DNA of 48,606 bases from Gemmatimonadota bacterium (GTDB lineage: Bacteria; Gemmatimonadota; Gemmatimonadetes; Gemmatimonadales; Gemmatimonadaceae), in NCBI GenBank assembly GCA_016194585.1, contig JACQBG010000004.1, positions 1 through 48,606 on the forward strand, read 5' to 3'. This document shows positions 1-9,490 of the stretch, piece by piece. How positions within the stretch are numbered: the first letter of the stretch is position 1; each line of letters starts with the position of its first letter. The notes under the pieces were generated by a model. That model saw only the letters and a program-made list of their open reading frames with translations, was not told the DNA's origin and searched no databases. The position numbers and the translations under genes are program-made.

Positions 1-75
1 GGGCGCCACCGCCGGCCGCGCGCACGCGGCGGCGAGCAGCGCGGCGCACATCGTGCGACGGCGCGGCGCGGTCAC
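1..75 (-). CDS. N-terminal fragment of a probable exported protein (runs off the window)
   Basis: A GTG codon at 75-73 overlaps the mobA stop codon as GTGA, the coupling style seen throughout this window. The 25 codons visible read VTAPRRRTMCAALLAAACAR and continue to the window edge. A basic Arg run followed by an Ala/Leu-rich hydrophobic stretch looks like a Sec or lipoprotein signal. An ATG at 51-49 is an alternative start. The product cannot be identified from this fragment. A periplasmic protein linked to molybdenum handling would fit next to mobA, but that is a guess. Confidence 0.5.
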   Translation of the reverse strand, partial: MTAPRRRTMCAALLAAACARPAVAP

Positions 76-671
76 GCGAGGCGCTCCGCGCGGACGAGGT
101 CGTCGGGGGTGTTCACGTTGAAGAAGATCGTCGCTGGATCGCCGAATGGCGACGGGTCGAGCTCGAGGAGCCGCACGGCGCGCTGCCAGCCGCCGGCGTG
201 GAACCGTCCCTCGTCGATGGCGCGCGTGACCGGATCGAGACAGGACGCGGCATACCACGCGCAGAGCGGCTCGAACCCCGATCGTGCCGCGCTGCGCGGC
301 ACCGCCGCACCGGCGTCCTCGAACTCCCCCGCATCGCGGAGCGCGTCGAGGAGCGCCGTGGAGGTGAACGGCGCGTCCCACGCGACCACCATCAGGTCGG
401 TGCCGGCGTGGTGGAGCGCGGCGTGGAGGCCGGAGAGCGCGCCGGCCCCGGGACGCACGTCCGCGACCGCGCGGACGCCGGCGAGCCACGCGTCCGCACT
501 CGCGTCGTTCGACACCACGAGCAACTCGTCGGCGGCATCGGCGAGCGCCGACGCGACGCGGTCGATGATCCGCCGCCCACCCACCGTCGCGAGTCCCTTG
601 GGCGTGCCGCCCATCCGCGTCGCACGCCCCCCGGCCAGGATCGCTCCGGTGCAGCGGCGCCGCGCGGTCAT
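72..671 (-). CDS. mobA: Molybdenum cofactor guanylyltransferase MobA
   Basis: 199 residues, the usual MobA length. MobA transfers GMP from GTP to molybdopterin to make the guanine dinucleotide form of the cofactor in the cytoplasm. The nucleotide-binding signature is clear: ILAGGRATRMGG (about residues 11-22) followed by PKGL. Later come VVAWDAPF, the metal-binding Asp region of this nucleotidyltransferase fold, and FFNVNTPDDL near the C-terminus, typical of MobA. The ATG at 671-669 overlaps the upstream queD stop by four bases, so the pair is translationally coupled; much longer in-frame upstream extensions would run through queD. The gene implies molybdoenzymes elsewhere in the genome. Related NTP transferases are possible but the C-terminal motif favours MobA. 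Confidence 0.88.
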   Translation of the reverse strand: MTARRRCTGAILAGGRATRMGGTPKGLATVGGRRIIDRVASALADAADELLVVSNDASADAWLAGVRAVADVRPGAGALSGLHAALHHAGTDLMVVAWDAPFTSTALLDALRDAGEFEDAGAAVPRSAARSGFEPLCAWYAASCLDPVTRAIDEGRFHAGGWQRAVRLLELDPSPFGDPATIFFNVNTPDDLVRAERLA

Positions 672-1087
672 TCCCGCCAAGTCGCGCTGAGCGTGGGGCT
701 CTCCGCCACGGTCACGGCGGAGACGGTCGCCGCGGCGCCGATCGCGGCCTGCACGCGCTCCGCGATGTGCCGCGCGATGTTCTCGCACGTCGGGATGTCG
801 CGCCCGTCGGCGAATTCGGCGACGTCGGTGCTGAGGTTCCGGTGGTCGAAGCGCGCGACCACCTCGTGCTCGAGCGCGCGGTCGAGCACGCGCAGGTCGA
901 GGATCATCCCCGTCGTCGCGTCGATCGGTCCGCGTATCGTGATGTCGCACGTGTACGTGTGGCCGTGGTACGCCGGTCGCGCGCACAGGCCGAACACCGC
1001 CTCGTTCTTCGCGTCGTCCCACTCGGGACGGCGGTAGCGGTGCGCGGCCGCGAACGTCACCCGGCGCGTGAGCGAGGCGGTGGGCAT
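668..1087 (-). CDS. queD: 6-carboxytetrahydropterin synthase / 6-pyruvoyl-tetrahydropterin synthase family (QueD-like)
   Basis: 139 residues of the PTPS/QueD fold. QueD converts dihydroneopterin triphosphate to 6-carboxytetrahydropterin on the route to queuosine and other 7-deazaguanines; PTPS makes 6-pyruvoyl-tetrahydropterin. Zinc ligands are visible as His16 (AAAHRY) and His41/His43 (HGHTY). The catalytic Cys35 precedes HGH by five residues and the Asp81-His82 pair lies in FDHRNL. PTCENIA is the usual substrate-binding segment and a Glu follows in VAESPT. The presence of the Cys argues against the folate-bypass PTPS-III class. The C...HGH spacing is nearer to PTPS-I than to E. coli QueD, so the exact reaction is uncertain. 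It is coupled to mobA downstream. Confidence 0.82.
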   Translation of the reverse strand: MPTASLTRRVTFAAAHRYRRPEWDDAKNEAVFGLCARPAYHGHTYTCDITIRGPIDATTGMILDLRVLDRALEHEVVARFDHRNLSTDVAEFADGRDIPTCENIARHIAERVQAAIGAAATVSAVTVAESPTLSATWRE

Positions 1088-1100
1088 CAGGCGTGCCGGC

Positions 1101-1820
1101 TCACTTGAAGACGCGCCACGTCCAGCCGAGGGTGACGGTCTTGTTCACGGTCCAGGGCGAGAGGCTGCCGGTCGGATAGACGGCCTGCGGGTCGGCGTCG
1201 GTGGAGCGGTAGTTCTGAGGGTACTTCAGCTGCCAGAACGCGAGGGCAAGATCGGCGCGCAGCTCGGAGTTCTTGCTCGTGATCCAGCGCACCCCCATCC
1301 CCGTGTTGAGGCTGAGAGCGGGCTTCACCGCGAAGCCGGACACGTCGCCCTGGCTGTCGCCCGCATCGAACATCATGCCGAGGCCGAAGTTCACGAGCGG
1401 CTGCACGTGATGCCAACTGCGCGCTCCCGTGAGCGCGATCGTGAGGCCCGCGTTGACGTCGGTGAGCACAGAACTCTGCGTGCCGACGAGCCGCGACGCG
1501 GGATGCTTCAGGTAGTCGATGACGTTGCGCACGACGCTCCCGCTCAGGGCCTGTACCGAGAAGTACGCGGGGCCGCCGAGATACAGGTCGTAGCGCAGCC
1601 CGAAAGCGGGGGAGGTGCCGTTCGGCCCGACGTTCACGGGATCGTGGCCGAACGACCAGATCCCGGCGACGAGCCCGAAGCGCTGGCCGTCCTCGAGGTC
1701 GCGGAACGGCGACTGGTCGGGGAGCGCGCCCACCTGCGCGGGCGGGGTACTCCCCTGCGCGGCGAGCGGCGAGGTGGCGAAGCAGAGCGCGAACAGGATG
1801 GTGCGGGGGCGGAACGTCAT
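1101..1820 (-). CDS. Predicted outer-membrane beta-barrel-like protein
   Basis: 239 residues. A signal peptide is clear (MTFRPRTILFALCFATSPLAAQ, cleavage after AAQ or nearby). The mature part is made of short alternating strands with Gly and aromatic residues (FGLRYDLYLG, YFSVQALSG, VQPLVNFGLGMMFDAG, GMGVRWIT) and ends WTWRVFK, with the aromatic-rich C-terminal strand of small OMPs. No family name can be given. Its ATG overlaps the gpmI stop by one base (TGATG), so it is co-translated with glycolytic gpmI, an arrangement with no obvious functional meaning. The start is fixed by the signal peptide. Confidence 0.75.
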   Translation of the reverse strand: MTFRPRTILFALCFATSPLAAQGSTPPAQVGALPDQSPFRDLEDGQRFGLVAGIWSFGHDPVNVGPNGTSPAFGLRYDLYLGGPAYFSVQALSGSVVRNVIDYLKHPASRLVGTQSSVLTDVNAGLTIALTGARSWHHVQPLVNFGLGMMFDAGDSQGDVSGFAVKPALSLNTGMGVRWITSKNSELRADLALAFWQLKYPQNYRSTDADPQAVYPTGSLSPWTVNKTVTLGWTWRVFK

Positions 1821-3376
1821 CACGCGGGGACTCCCATGAGGCGCAGGTCGCGCCCGGTCATTTCGGGTGGCTGCTCGACGCCGAGCATGCCGAGGACGGT
1901 GGGTCCGACGTCGCACAGGGCGCCGCCGGATCGAAGCGCGGCCGGCGCGCCATCCTCGACGAGCAGGAACGGCACCGGATTGGTCGTGTGCGCGGTGTGT
2001 GGTCCGCCGGTGGCGGGGTCGATCATCATCTCGCAGTTGCCGTGGTCGGCCGTGATGAGCAGCCGCGTGCCGGTGCGTTCCGCGCTCGCGATCACGCGCG
2101 CGAGACATGCGTCGACCACTTCGCAGGCGCGGATCGTGGCGGCGAGGTTCCCGCTGTGTCCGACCATGTCGCCGTTCGCGTAGTTCACGAGCGTGAACTC
2201 GTGCGAGCCCTTCTCGATGTGGTCGCAGAGCACGTCGGTGATACCCGGCGCGCTCATCTCCGGCATCAGGTCGTACGTGGCCACCGTCTGGCTCGGCACG
2301 AGGATGCGCTCCTCGCCCTGGTAGGGGACCTCGACGCCGCCGTTGAAGAAGTACGTCACGTGCGGGTATTTCTCGGTCTCGGCCGTGCGCAGCGTCGTCA
2401 TGCCGGCGTCGCAGAGCACCTCGGCGACGATCTTCGCCATCGAGAACGGCGCGAAGGCGACGGGGAAGGGGAAGGTCGCGTCGTACTGCGTCATCGTCGC
2501 GAGGTGCACGGCCGGCCGGTGCGACACGTCGAAGCCGTCGAAGCCGGGCATCGCGATGGCGCGCACGATCTGCCGCATGCGGTCGGAGCGGAAGTTCCAC
2601 GTGATCACCGCGTCGCCGTCGCGCATCGGGGCGACGGCGGCCCCGCCGTTCACGACGACCGCCGGCTTGATGAACTCGTCCGTCTCGCCGCGCCCGTACG
2701 CTTCGCGGATGAACGCGACCGGGTCCGTGCAACTCGGTCCGGTGCCGTCGACGGCGGCGCGGTAGCACAACTCGATGCGGGGCCAGCGGTGGTCGCGGTC
2801 CATGCCGTAGTAGCGGCCGCCGACGCTCCCGATGACGGCGCGCCCCGCCGTCGCCGCGACGAGTTGCTCCATGAAGCCGAGCGCGGAGGTCGGGAGCGTG
2901 TCGCGGCCGTCGAGCAGCGCGTGGATGGCGATGCGCGGCACCCCTTCACGCTCGGCGAGCGCGACGAGCGCGAGCAGGTGCGACTGATGCGCGTGCACCC
3001 CGCCGTCGCCGATGAGGCCGAGCAGGTGCAGCGTGCCACCGTGGGTCTTGGCGTGCGCGCAGGCGGCGCGGAAGGTCTCGTTGCGGTAGAAGTCGCCGTG
3101 CTTGATCGACTCCCCGATGCGCACGAGGTCCTGCATCACGACCCGCCCGGCGCCGAGGTTGAGGTGGCCGACCTCGCTGTTCCCCATCTGCCCCTCGGGG
3201 AGGCCGACGGCGAGTCCCGACGCGTCGAGGAGGGTGTGCGGAGCGCGCGCCACGAGGGCGTCCCACGTCGGCACGTTCGCCAAGGCGATCGCGTTCCCCT
3301 CGCGCTCGCGCCGGTAGCCCCAGCCGTCGAGCACGACGAGCACCACCGGACTGCGCTTCCCGAGCGCACGCGCCAT
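1820..3376 (-). CDS. gpmI: 2,3-bisphosphoglycerate-independent phosphoglycerate mutase
   Basis: 518 residues, full length for the alkaline-phosphatase-superfamily iPGM. It interconverts 3- and 2-phosphoglycerate in glycolysis and gluconeogenesis using two Mn ions. Visible motifs are VVLVVLDGWGYR (first metal Asp), GQMGNSEVGHLNLGAGR (catalytic phospho-Ser), LLDGRDTLPTSA, the Arg-rich substrate site YYGMDRDHRW, the metal-binding NYANGDMVGHSG and TADHGNCEMM near the C-terminus. The ATG at 3376 was chosen from the family N-terminus (KRSPVVLVVLDGWG). An in-frame ATG at 3412 would add 12 residues, and much longer extensions run antisense to the SH3 gene and are ruled out. It heads a minus-strand unit continuing to mobA. 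Confidence 0.95.
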   Translation of the reverse strand: MARALGKRSPVVLVVLDGWGYRREREGNAIALANVPTWDALVARAPHTLLDASGLAVGLPEGQMGNSEVGHLNLGAGRVVMQDLVRIGESIKHGDFYRNETFRAACAHAKTHGGTLHLLGLIGDGGVHAHQSHLLALVALAEREGVPRIAIHALLDGRDTLPTSALGFMEQLVAATAGRAVIGSVGGRYYGMDRDHRWPRIELCYRAAVDGTGPSCTDPVAFIREAYGRGETDEFIKPAVVVNGGAAVAPMRDGDAVITWNFRSDRMRQIVRAIAMPGFDGFDVSHRPAVHLATMTQYDATFPFPVAFAPFSMAKIVAEVLCDAGMTTLRTAETEKYPHVTYFFNGGVEVPYQGEERILVPSQTVATYDLMPEMSAPGITDVLCDHIEKGSHEFTLVNYANGDMVGHSGNLAATIRACEVVDACLARVIASAERTGTRLLITADHGNCEMMIDPATGGPHTAHTTNPVPFLLVEDGAPAALRSGGALCDVGPTVLGMLGVEQPPEMTGRDLRLMGVPA

Positions 3377-3395
3377 CGTAGCCCGCCAGAGTGTC

Positions 3396-3403
3396 GAAGA
3401 GTA
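3396..3403 (-). promoter_or_regulatory. Putative -10 box of gpmI (TACTCTTC)
   Basis: Read on the minus strand this is TACTCTTC, a match to the TAnnnTTC pattern found before other unit-heading genes here. It lies about 20 bases upstream of the gpmI ATG. No convincing -35 element is seen. Inference from pattern only. Confidence 0.35.
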
Positions 3404-3497
3404 AGTTTCCATGGCGCGCCCGACGGCCGCGCACGCGATGCGTGTGCGGGGGGCGCAACAGGCGAAATCTACCTCCCGTTCCGCCCCCCTACCAGCG

Positions 3498-4643
3498 ATG
3501 CGCTTCTTCCGTTCCACATTCGTGTTGGCGGTGGCCCTCGCCGGCTCGTCGGCGTGGGCGCAGGCACCCATCACCGCATCGACGTCCGGGCGAGGCACGC
3601 CGGGCGGGTCGGTCGTCGCCACCCTGCTCCCGGGGGCCAGGGTGGTCACCGTCGAGAAGCGGGACGGCGCCGTGTTCGTGATCCTCGAAGGGTGGATCGA
3701 CGAGAAGCGACTGGGCGGCGCGCGTGACTCGTTCCCCGAATCCGTCGGCGGCAAGCTCGCCATGCGCGTGCACACGACGGCCTCGAAGAACGGCAAGATC
3801 ATCGCCGAACTGCATGCCGGATCGGGCGTGACCGTGATCGGGCGCAGCCAGGGGTGGGCGAAGGTGCGCCGCGGCTTGTGGGTGTCGGCCAAGGCGGTCG
3901 GCGATCCGTCGGCCGACGAGCCATCGAGCAAGGAATCCGCGAAGGCCCAGGCGCCCGCCAAGGCGCCGAAGCCGGCGTCGCCGGCGTCGAAGGTGACGAA
4001 GGCGTCGCCGCCGGTGGCGAAGTCCGCTGCCGTCGCTTCGCCGCCGGCGACGAAGTCCGCCGCCGTCGCTTCGCCTCCGCCGACGCCCGCCGCGGCCACG
4101 CCGGCACCCGCCGATGCGCCGGCGCCCACCCCGATGCCGCCGGGTGCGCTGCGCACGGCACGCGGCACGTCGCTGCAGACGTCGCCGACCGGCACCGCCA
4201 CGGCGACGCTCGCCAGCGGGACGGTCGTCGAGCCGATCGTGCGCGACCGGGGGTGGGTGAAAGTGCGCGTCGAAGGGTGGGTGAACGAGCGCGACCTCGC
4301 GCCGACCGACAGCACGTTCAGCGCACAGCTCACCGCGGCCGATCTTCGCGCCGATCCGGAGGGCACCAAGGGGAAGGTCGTGCGCTGGGAGGTGCAACTC
4401 CTCGCGCTGCAGTACGCCGACGTGTTGCGCCGGGACCTCGCGCCCGACGAGCCGTATTTCCTCGCGCGCGGTCCGGGCACGGAGAGCGCGTTGCTCTACC
4501 TCGCGGTGCCGCCGTCGATGCTGAAGGACGCGAAGCTGCTCGCGCCGCTCACGACGGTGATCGTCACCGCCCGCGTGCGCACGGGGCACAGCGATCCGGG
4601 TGGCGCGCCGATCCTCGACCTCCGGTCGATCGCGAAGCGTTGA
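3498..4643 (+). CDS. Exported protein with two SH3-type domains and an Ala/Pro-rich linker
   Basis: 381 residues. The start at 3498 is set by a signal peptide (MRFFRSTFVLAVALAGSSAW, then AQA); an upstream in-frame ATG at 3411 would only add an unlikely 29-residue prefix. Two bacterial SH3-like modules are visible. The first has VVTVEKRDGAVFVILEGWID and then MRVHTTASKNGKIIAELHAG with VTVIGRSQGWAKVRRGLWV. The second follows the linker, with LQTSPTGTATATLASGTVVE and DRGWVKVRVEGWVNERDL. Such domains usually bind peptidoglycan or peptides. The linker (about 150-215) is low-complexity Ala/Pro/Lys with an 11-residue tandem repeat. The C-terminal about 100 residues form a separate beta-rich domain. 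The stop overlaps the next start (TGATG), tying it to the transpeptidase-like genes, so a periplasmic cell-wall role is inferred. Confidence 0.8.
   Translation: MRFFRSTFVLAVALAGSSAWAQAPITASTSGRGTPGGSVVATLLPGARVVTVEKRDGAVFVILEGWIDEKRLGGARDSFPESVGGKLAMRVHTTASKNGKIIAELHAGSGVTVIGRSQGWAKVRRGLWVSAKAVGDPSADEPSSKESAKAQAPAKAPKPASPASKVTKASPPVAKSAAVASPPATKSAAVASPPPTPAAATPAPADAPAPTPMPPGALRTARGTSLQTSPTGTATATLASGTVVEPIVRDRGWVKVRVEGWVNERDLAPTDSTFSAQLTAADLRADPEGTKGKVVRWEVQLLALQYADVLRRDLAPDEPYFLARGPGTESALLYLAVPPSMLKDAKLLAPLTTVIVTARVRTGHSDPGGAPILDLRSIAKR
4018..4083 (+). repeat. 33-bp tandem duplication inside the SH3 gene linker
   Basis: Two 33-base copies (4018-4050 and 4051-4083) differ at a few positions. 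They encode the 11-residue units AKSAAVASPPA and TKSAAVASPPP. The period is a multiple of three, so copy number can change without a frameshift. Confidence 0.75.
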
Positions 4644-5230
4644 TGCCCGAGCGGTTCCGCGCCCTCGCGCGCCGCTTCCCGACGACGACGCGCGTCGTCT
4701 GGGCGCTCGCGGTGGCCGTGGCGGTGGCCGACGTCGTGCTGCTCGCGCGCCGCGCCGCCTTCGCCTCCGAGACGACGCGCCTGCGCGCCGCGATGACGGC
4801 GAGCGAACGCGATCGCGTCGACGCCGCGCTCGTCGCCGATTCGAACCGTCTGGCGGTGATCGTCGAGCTCGCCCGTCGCGACGCGCGCGGCGACGAACGC
4901 CTCCACCTCGCGGTCGCCCTCGACAGCGGCCGCATGCACCTCGAGCAGCAGGGCGCCGTGCTCCGCACGATGCCCGTCGACGTCGGGCCCGACCTGTGGG
5001 TGCACCACACGGCCAGCGACTCCGTGCTCCTCACCGCGCCGCGCGGCGCGCGCACCATCGAACGCATCCTCGGCGACAGCGCGCTCGCGCTGAGCGGCGG
5101 CGCCATGCTCTACGCGCGCGCCGCCGGCGACAGTGCGCGGGCGATGCCCGGGAGCGTGCGCGTGGCGGCGAACGAACTTCGGGTGCTGCTGCCGAGCCTG
5201 CAGGTCGGACAGCGCGTGTACTTCTACTGA
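4643..5230 (+). CDS. Degenerate L,D-transpeptidase (YkuD) paralogue without catalytic residues
   Basis: 195 residues: a membrane anchor (about 20-36), a short helical coiled stretch (ETTRLRAAMTASERDRVDAA) and a compact C-terminal domain. That domain matches the downstream active transpeptidase. LHLAVALDSGRMHLEQQGAV corresponds to YLVVSIADNRLWYKLGEEVL, and APRGARTIERIL to TPRGRLTVVRK. The last 27 residues align without a gap: PGSVRVAANELRVLLPSLQV here against HGCVRLRNEDAELLYRIVPL, then GQRVYFY against GTPVYIY. The catalytic His and Cys of HGC are therefore Pro169 and Ser171, and the preceding IHG is LYA. It cannot be a cysteine transpeptidase. Its start overlaps the SH3 gene and the active enzyme starts three bases later, so the three proteins are probably made together. 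A regulatory or scaffolding role is inference. Confidence 0.78.
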   Translation: MPERFRALARRFPTTTRVVWALAVAVAVADVVLLARRAAFASETTRLRAAMTASERDRVDAALVADSNRLAVIVELARRDARGDERLHLAVALDSGRMHLEQQGAVLRTMPVDVGPDLWVHHTASDSVLLTAPRGARTIERILGDSALALSGGAMLYARAAGDSARAMPGSVRVAANELRVLLPSLQVGQRVYFY

Positions 5231-5232
5231 CC

Positions 5233-6141
5233 GTGCCGACGCGTCCCGCCCCCTCTTCCGACGGTGCGCCGACCGCGCGCGACCAGTCGTCGTTCTTCGC
5301 CGTCGGCGGATGGGCGGCCTGGGTGACCATGCTGGTGCTTCCCGTGCTGGGCGCCGCCACCGTGTGGCTCGCCCGCGACCTCGCCGCGACCCGGTTCCGC
5401 CTCGACGTGACGCGGCTCGGCTACGAGAACGACCGCGGGATGCTCGACGAGATGCGGCGGCAGGCCGCGGCCACGGGCGACTCACTCCACCGCGTGCGCG
5501 CCGCGTCCACCGCCGAGGTGGCCGAGGGCAAGGCGCCCTACCTCGTGGTGAGCATCGCCGACAACCGGCTCTGGTACAAGCTCGGCGAGGAAGTGCTCTT
5601 CTCGACGCGCGTCGCGACCGGCACGGGGAAGAACCTCGAGCAGTCGGCCGGCGGCAAGCAGTGGAAGTTCGACACGCCGCGCGGCCGCCTGACCGTCGTG
5701 CGCAAGGACGTCGATCCCGAATGGGTGCCCCCCGACTGGCATTACATCGAGGCGGCGGCCAAGAAGGGGCTCAAGCCCTATCACCTCGTCAAAGGGAAGA
5801 CGCTTCCGGCCGGCGGTGGCGCCGTCGTGGCGGTGAGCGGCGAGAACGTCGTGACGCGCTATCCGGATGGGCGCGAAGTGCCGTTCGAGGTGCGCGAGGG
5901 GAAGGAGATCCGGGTCGGCTCGCTGCTCGTGATCCCGCCCTACGAGACGAATCAGCGGCGCTACGTCGGAACGCTCGGGAGCAACCGCCTCTACCTCGGC
6001 GACGGCTACGGCATCCACGGCACCGACGCCCCCACCTCGATCGGGCGGGCCGCGAGCCACGGGTGCGTGCGACTGCGCAACGAGGACGCCGAGCTGCTCT
6101 ATCGTATCGTTCCCCTCGGTACCCCCGTGTACATCTATTGA
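5233..6141 (+). CDS. L,D-transpeptidase (YkuD family), membrane anchored
   Basis: 302 residues from a GTG start three bases after the previous stop. An N-terminal anchor (WAAWVTMLVLPVLGAATVWL, about 25-45) is followed by a coiled linker (LDVTRLGYENDRGMLDEMRR). The YkuD domain opens with YLVVSIADNRLWYKLG. The catalytic signature is complete: IHGTDAPTSIGRAASHGCVRL with Cys278 in HGC at 276-278. The family forms meso-DAP 3-3 crosslinks in peptidoglycan or attaches lipoproteins to it, in the periplasm. Next to an SH3 protein, a dead paralogue and an M15-type peptidase it forms a cell-wall remodelling cluster. Which of the two reactions it performs cannot be told from sequence. Confidence 0.9.
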   Translation: MPTRPAPSSDGAPTARDQSSFFAVGGWAAWVTMLVLPVLGAATVWLARDLAATRFRLDVTRLGYENDRGMLDEMRRQAAATGDSLHRVRAASTAEVAEGKAPYLVVSIADNRLWYKLGEEVLFSTRVATGTGKNLEQSAGGKQWKFDTPRGRLTVVRKDVDPEWVPPDWHYIEAAAKKGLKPYHLVKGKTLPAGGGAVVAVSGENVVTRYPDGREVPFEVREGKEIRVGSLLVIPPYETNQRRYVGTLGSNRLYLGDGYGIHGTDAPTSIGRAASHGCVRLRNEDAELLYRIVPLGTPVYIY

Positions 6142-6153
6142 GCCGGTGCGGGG

Positions 6154-6161
6154 TATCATTC
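6154..6161 (+). promoter_or_regulatory. Putative -10 box TATCATTC before the M15 peptidase gene
   Basis: TATCAT at 6154-6159 ends five bases before the ATG at 6165. There is no good Shine-Dalgarno sequence. The placement would give a transcript starting at or next to the start codon. The gene could equally be read through from the transpeptidase 23 bases upstream. Confidence 0.4.
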
Positions 6162-6164
6162 GGG

Positions 6165-7172
6165 ATGCACGAGCTCGATCCGCAGCGCCGTGACCGATGG
6201 AACCCCTTCCTCCTCGTGGTGGTCGGGGTCGTCGCGTGCATCGTGATCGCGGTGCTGGCCACGCATCCGCCCGACCTGCTCCTCGGGTCGACGCTGACCG
6301 CGATCGACGACGCGGGCGCGACGCGGTTGAAGGCGCTTCCCTCGGCGTTCGGCGAGAGCGGGGAAGTCCGCCTGCAACTGCGGATGCCGGGCGAGCCGTT
6401 CGAGTTCCCGATCGAGATGCGGAGCGAGACCGACACGCTGCATTACCGCTGGCTGCGGGCGACCGATTCGCTCCCCATCTCTCCGGTGCGCGTGATGACG
6501 CTCGGCAGCACCGTCACCGCTCCCGACCAGGCGGGCTTCTACCGGCTCGAGGTGTTCGCCACCGACCGGCGCGCCATCGTCGACTCGGTGGTCGTCGGCG
6601 TGCTGCTCCCGTTCTCGGCGAAACATGGCGTCGCGGTGAACGGCTACCGCATCGGCGACTACCGCTGGGAGCGCGAGCACGGCGACGCGACGCCACCGCC
6701 GCCGGGCTTCATCGAGGTCACGCCGGAGACGGCGGAGCTGGCCGTCTCGACGCACTTCCGCATCGGCGACTTCATCACGCACGACGGGCAGGAGACGTGG
6801 CCGCGCTACGTGGCGCTCGACCCGCGCATCCTCGACAAGGTCGAGCTCGTGCTGCGCTATCTCGGATCGCGCGACCACGACATGAGCATCAACGTGAATT
6901 CCGGCTTCCGCACGCCGCTGCACAACCGCCGCGTGCCGCGCGCGGCGAGCGACAGCCGTCACCAGTACGGCGACGCGGCCGACCTCGCCATCGACGTGGA
7001 CGAGGATGGCCGGGTGACGTATCTGGACGTCCTGGCCGTGGCGCGTGCCGTGGAGTGGGTGGAGCGGGACCATCCCGACCTCGCGGGCGGCCTGGGGCTC
7101 TACGGTAACCGTGGGACCGCTCCGTACGTACATATAGACGTTCGCGGCCAATCCAAGCGCTGGCGCGGTTGA
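6165..7172 (+). CDS. M15-type D,D-carboxypeptidase / peptidoglycan hydrolase
   Basis: 335 residues with an N-terminal signal anchor (FLLVVVGVVACIVIAVLA, about 14-31). A beta-rich middle region (about 50-190) is followed by a C-terminal zinc peptidase domain. There the sequence reads INVNSGFRTPLHNRR, then SDSRHQYGDAADLAID (the SxHxxGxAxD zinc signature with His and Asp ligands) and finally APYVHIDVRG (third ligand His). These are the marks of M15 peptidases related to DacA-like and DUF882 proteins, which trim peptide stems of peptidoglycan in the periplasm. The location right after an active L,D-transpeptidase supports this. Whether it is a carboxypeptidase or an endopeptidase is not visible. 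Confidence 0.82.
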   Translation: MHELDPQRRDRWNPFLLVVVGVVACIVIAVLATHPPDLLLGSTLTAIDDAGATRLKALPSAFGESGEVRLQLRMPGEPFEFPIEMRSETDTLHYRWLRATDSLPISPVRVMTLGSTVTAPDQAGFYRLEVFATDRRAIVDSVVVGVLLPFSAKHGVAVNGYRIGDYRWEREHGDATPPPPGFIEVTPETAELAVSTHFRIGDFITHDGQETWPRYVALDPRILDKVELVLRYLGSRDHDMSINVNSGFRTPLHNRRVPRAASDSRHQYGDAADLAIDVDEDGRVTYLDVLAVARAVEWVERDHPDLAGGLGLYGNRGTAPYVHIDVRGQSKRWRG

Positions 7173-7193
7173 CGACCACCCGGGACGGTATCG

Positions 7194-7526
7194 ATGCACG
7201 ACATGATGAAGGAGCGGATCCTCCGGCGGCTCGAGCCGCTCTCCGACGAGCGGGCCTACCAGATCCTCGACTACATCGAGTTCCTCGAGTCGAAGTACGC
7301 CGAGCATCGCCCGGCGCCGCCGAGCGTCTTCCAGCGGTTCGCCGAAGGGGTGGAGGACACGATGCGCGCCGGCAAGCTGTCGGCGTCGACGGTGGCCGAG
7401 ACGATGGGGCTGCTGAACAAGGCGATGGGGGTGCTGAACGGGGTCGCGGCGGCGGGGAAGTCGGTGGCCGGAGAGGTCATCGGCGCTGCGCAGGACGCTA
7501 CGAAGGCAGGGACGAGGAAGGAGTGA
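7194..7526 (+). CDS. Small conserved-looking protein of unknown function
   Basis: 110 residues, ATG start. The N-terminus ([20 protein letters not shown] then [10 protein letters not shown]) is predicted helical and resembles the DUF2281-like or antitoxin-like N-terminal helix pair. The rest (about 45-110) is an Ala/Gly/Met-rich amphipathic region with [20 protein letters not shown] and a Lys-rich tail. No enzymatic motif and no clear membrane span. Codon use matches the neighbours. Its stop codon abuts the large inverted repeat. Function unknown; no partner toxin is visible. Confidence 0.65.
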   Translation: MHDMMKERILRRLEPLSDERAYQILDYIEFLESKYAEHRPAPPSVFQRFAEGVEDTMRAGKLSASTVAETMGLLNKAMGVLNGVAAAGKSVAGEVIGAAQDATKAGTRKE

Positions 7527-9262
<1,736 letters not shown>

Positions 9263-9280
9263 CGGCGAGGGAGCGTCGCA

Positions 9281-9314
9281 CGGGGCGGTGCCTGCGAGCG
9301 CGGGCGCCGCCCCG
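9281..9314 (+). terminator. Hairpin terminator candidate after guaB
   Basis: A 12-bp stem (9281-9292 with 9303-9314, one G-T pair) with a 10-base loop starts 18 bases after the guaB stop. It is very GC-rich and lacks a T-run, so efficiency is uncertain. The rest of the gap up to 9490 shows no recognisable signal other than a GGAG before the permease start. Confidence 0.6.
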
Positions 9315-9490
9315 TTCAGCATCCCGCCCCGTCGCGGCGTACAGACCGTGGACGCGCGGCCGCGTCCGGCGGCCCGGGCGTCATTGACATCGACCCCGAC
9401 AACACCGCAGTTTCTTGCGCGGAAGGTTCGGCCCAAACGGCGGGGCGGTGCACGACGCAGAGCCCCGCCGCTCTCAATTGGAGAATCCGC

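Noticed and set aside
3377-4480. In-frame N-terminal extension of gpmI by hundreds of residues
   Set aside because: It lies antisense to the SH3 gene and its residues are Ala/Ser/Arg low complexity. The normal iPGM N-terminus starts at 3376.
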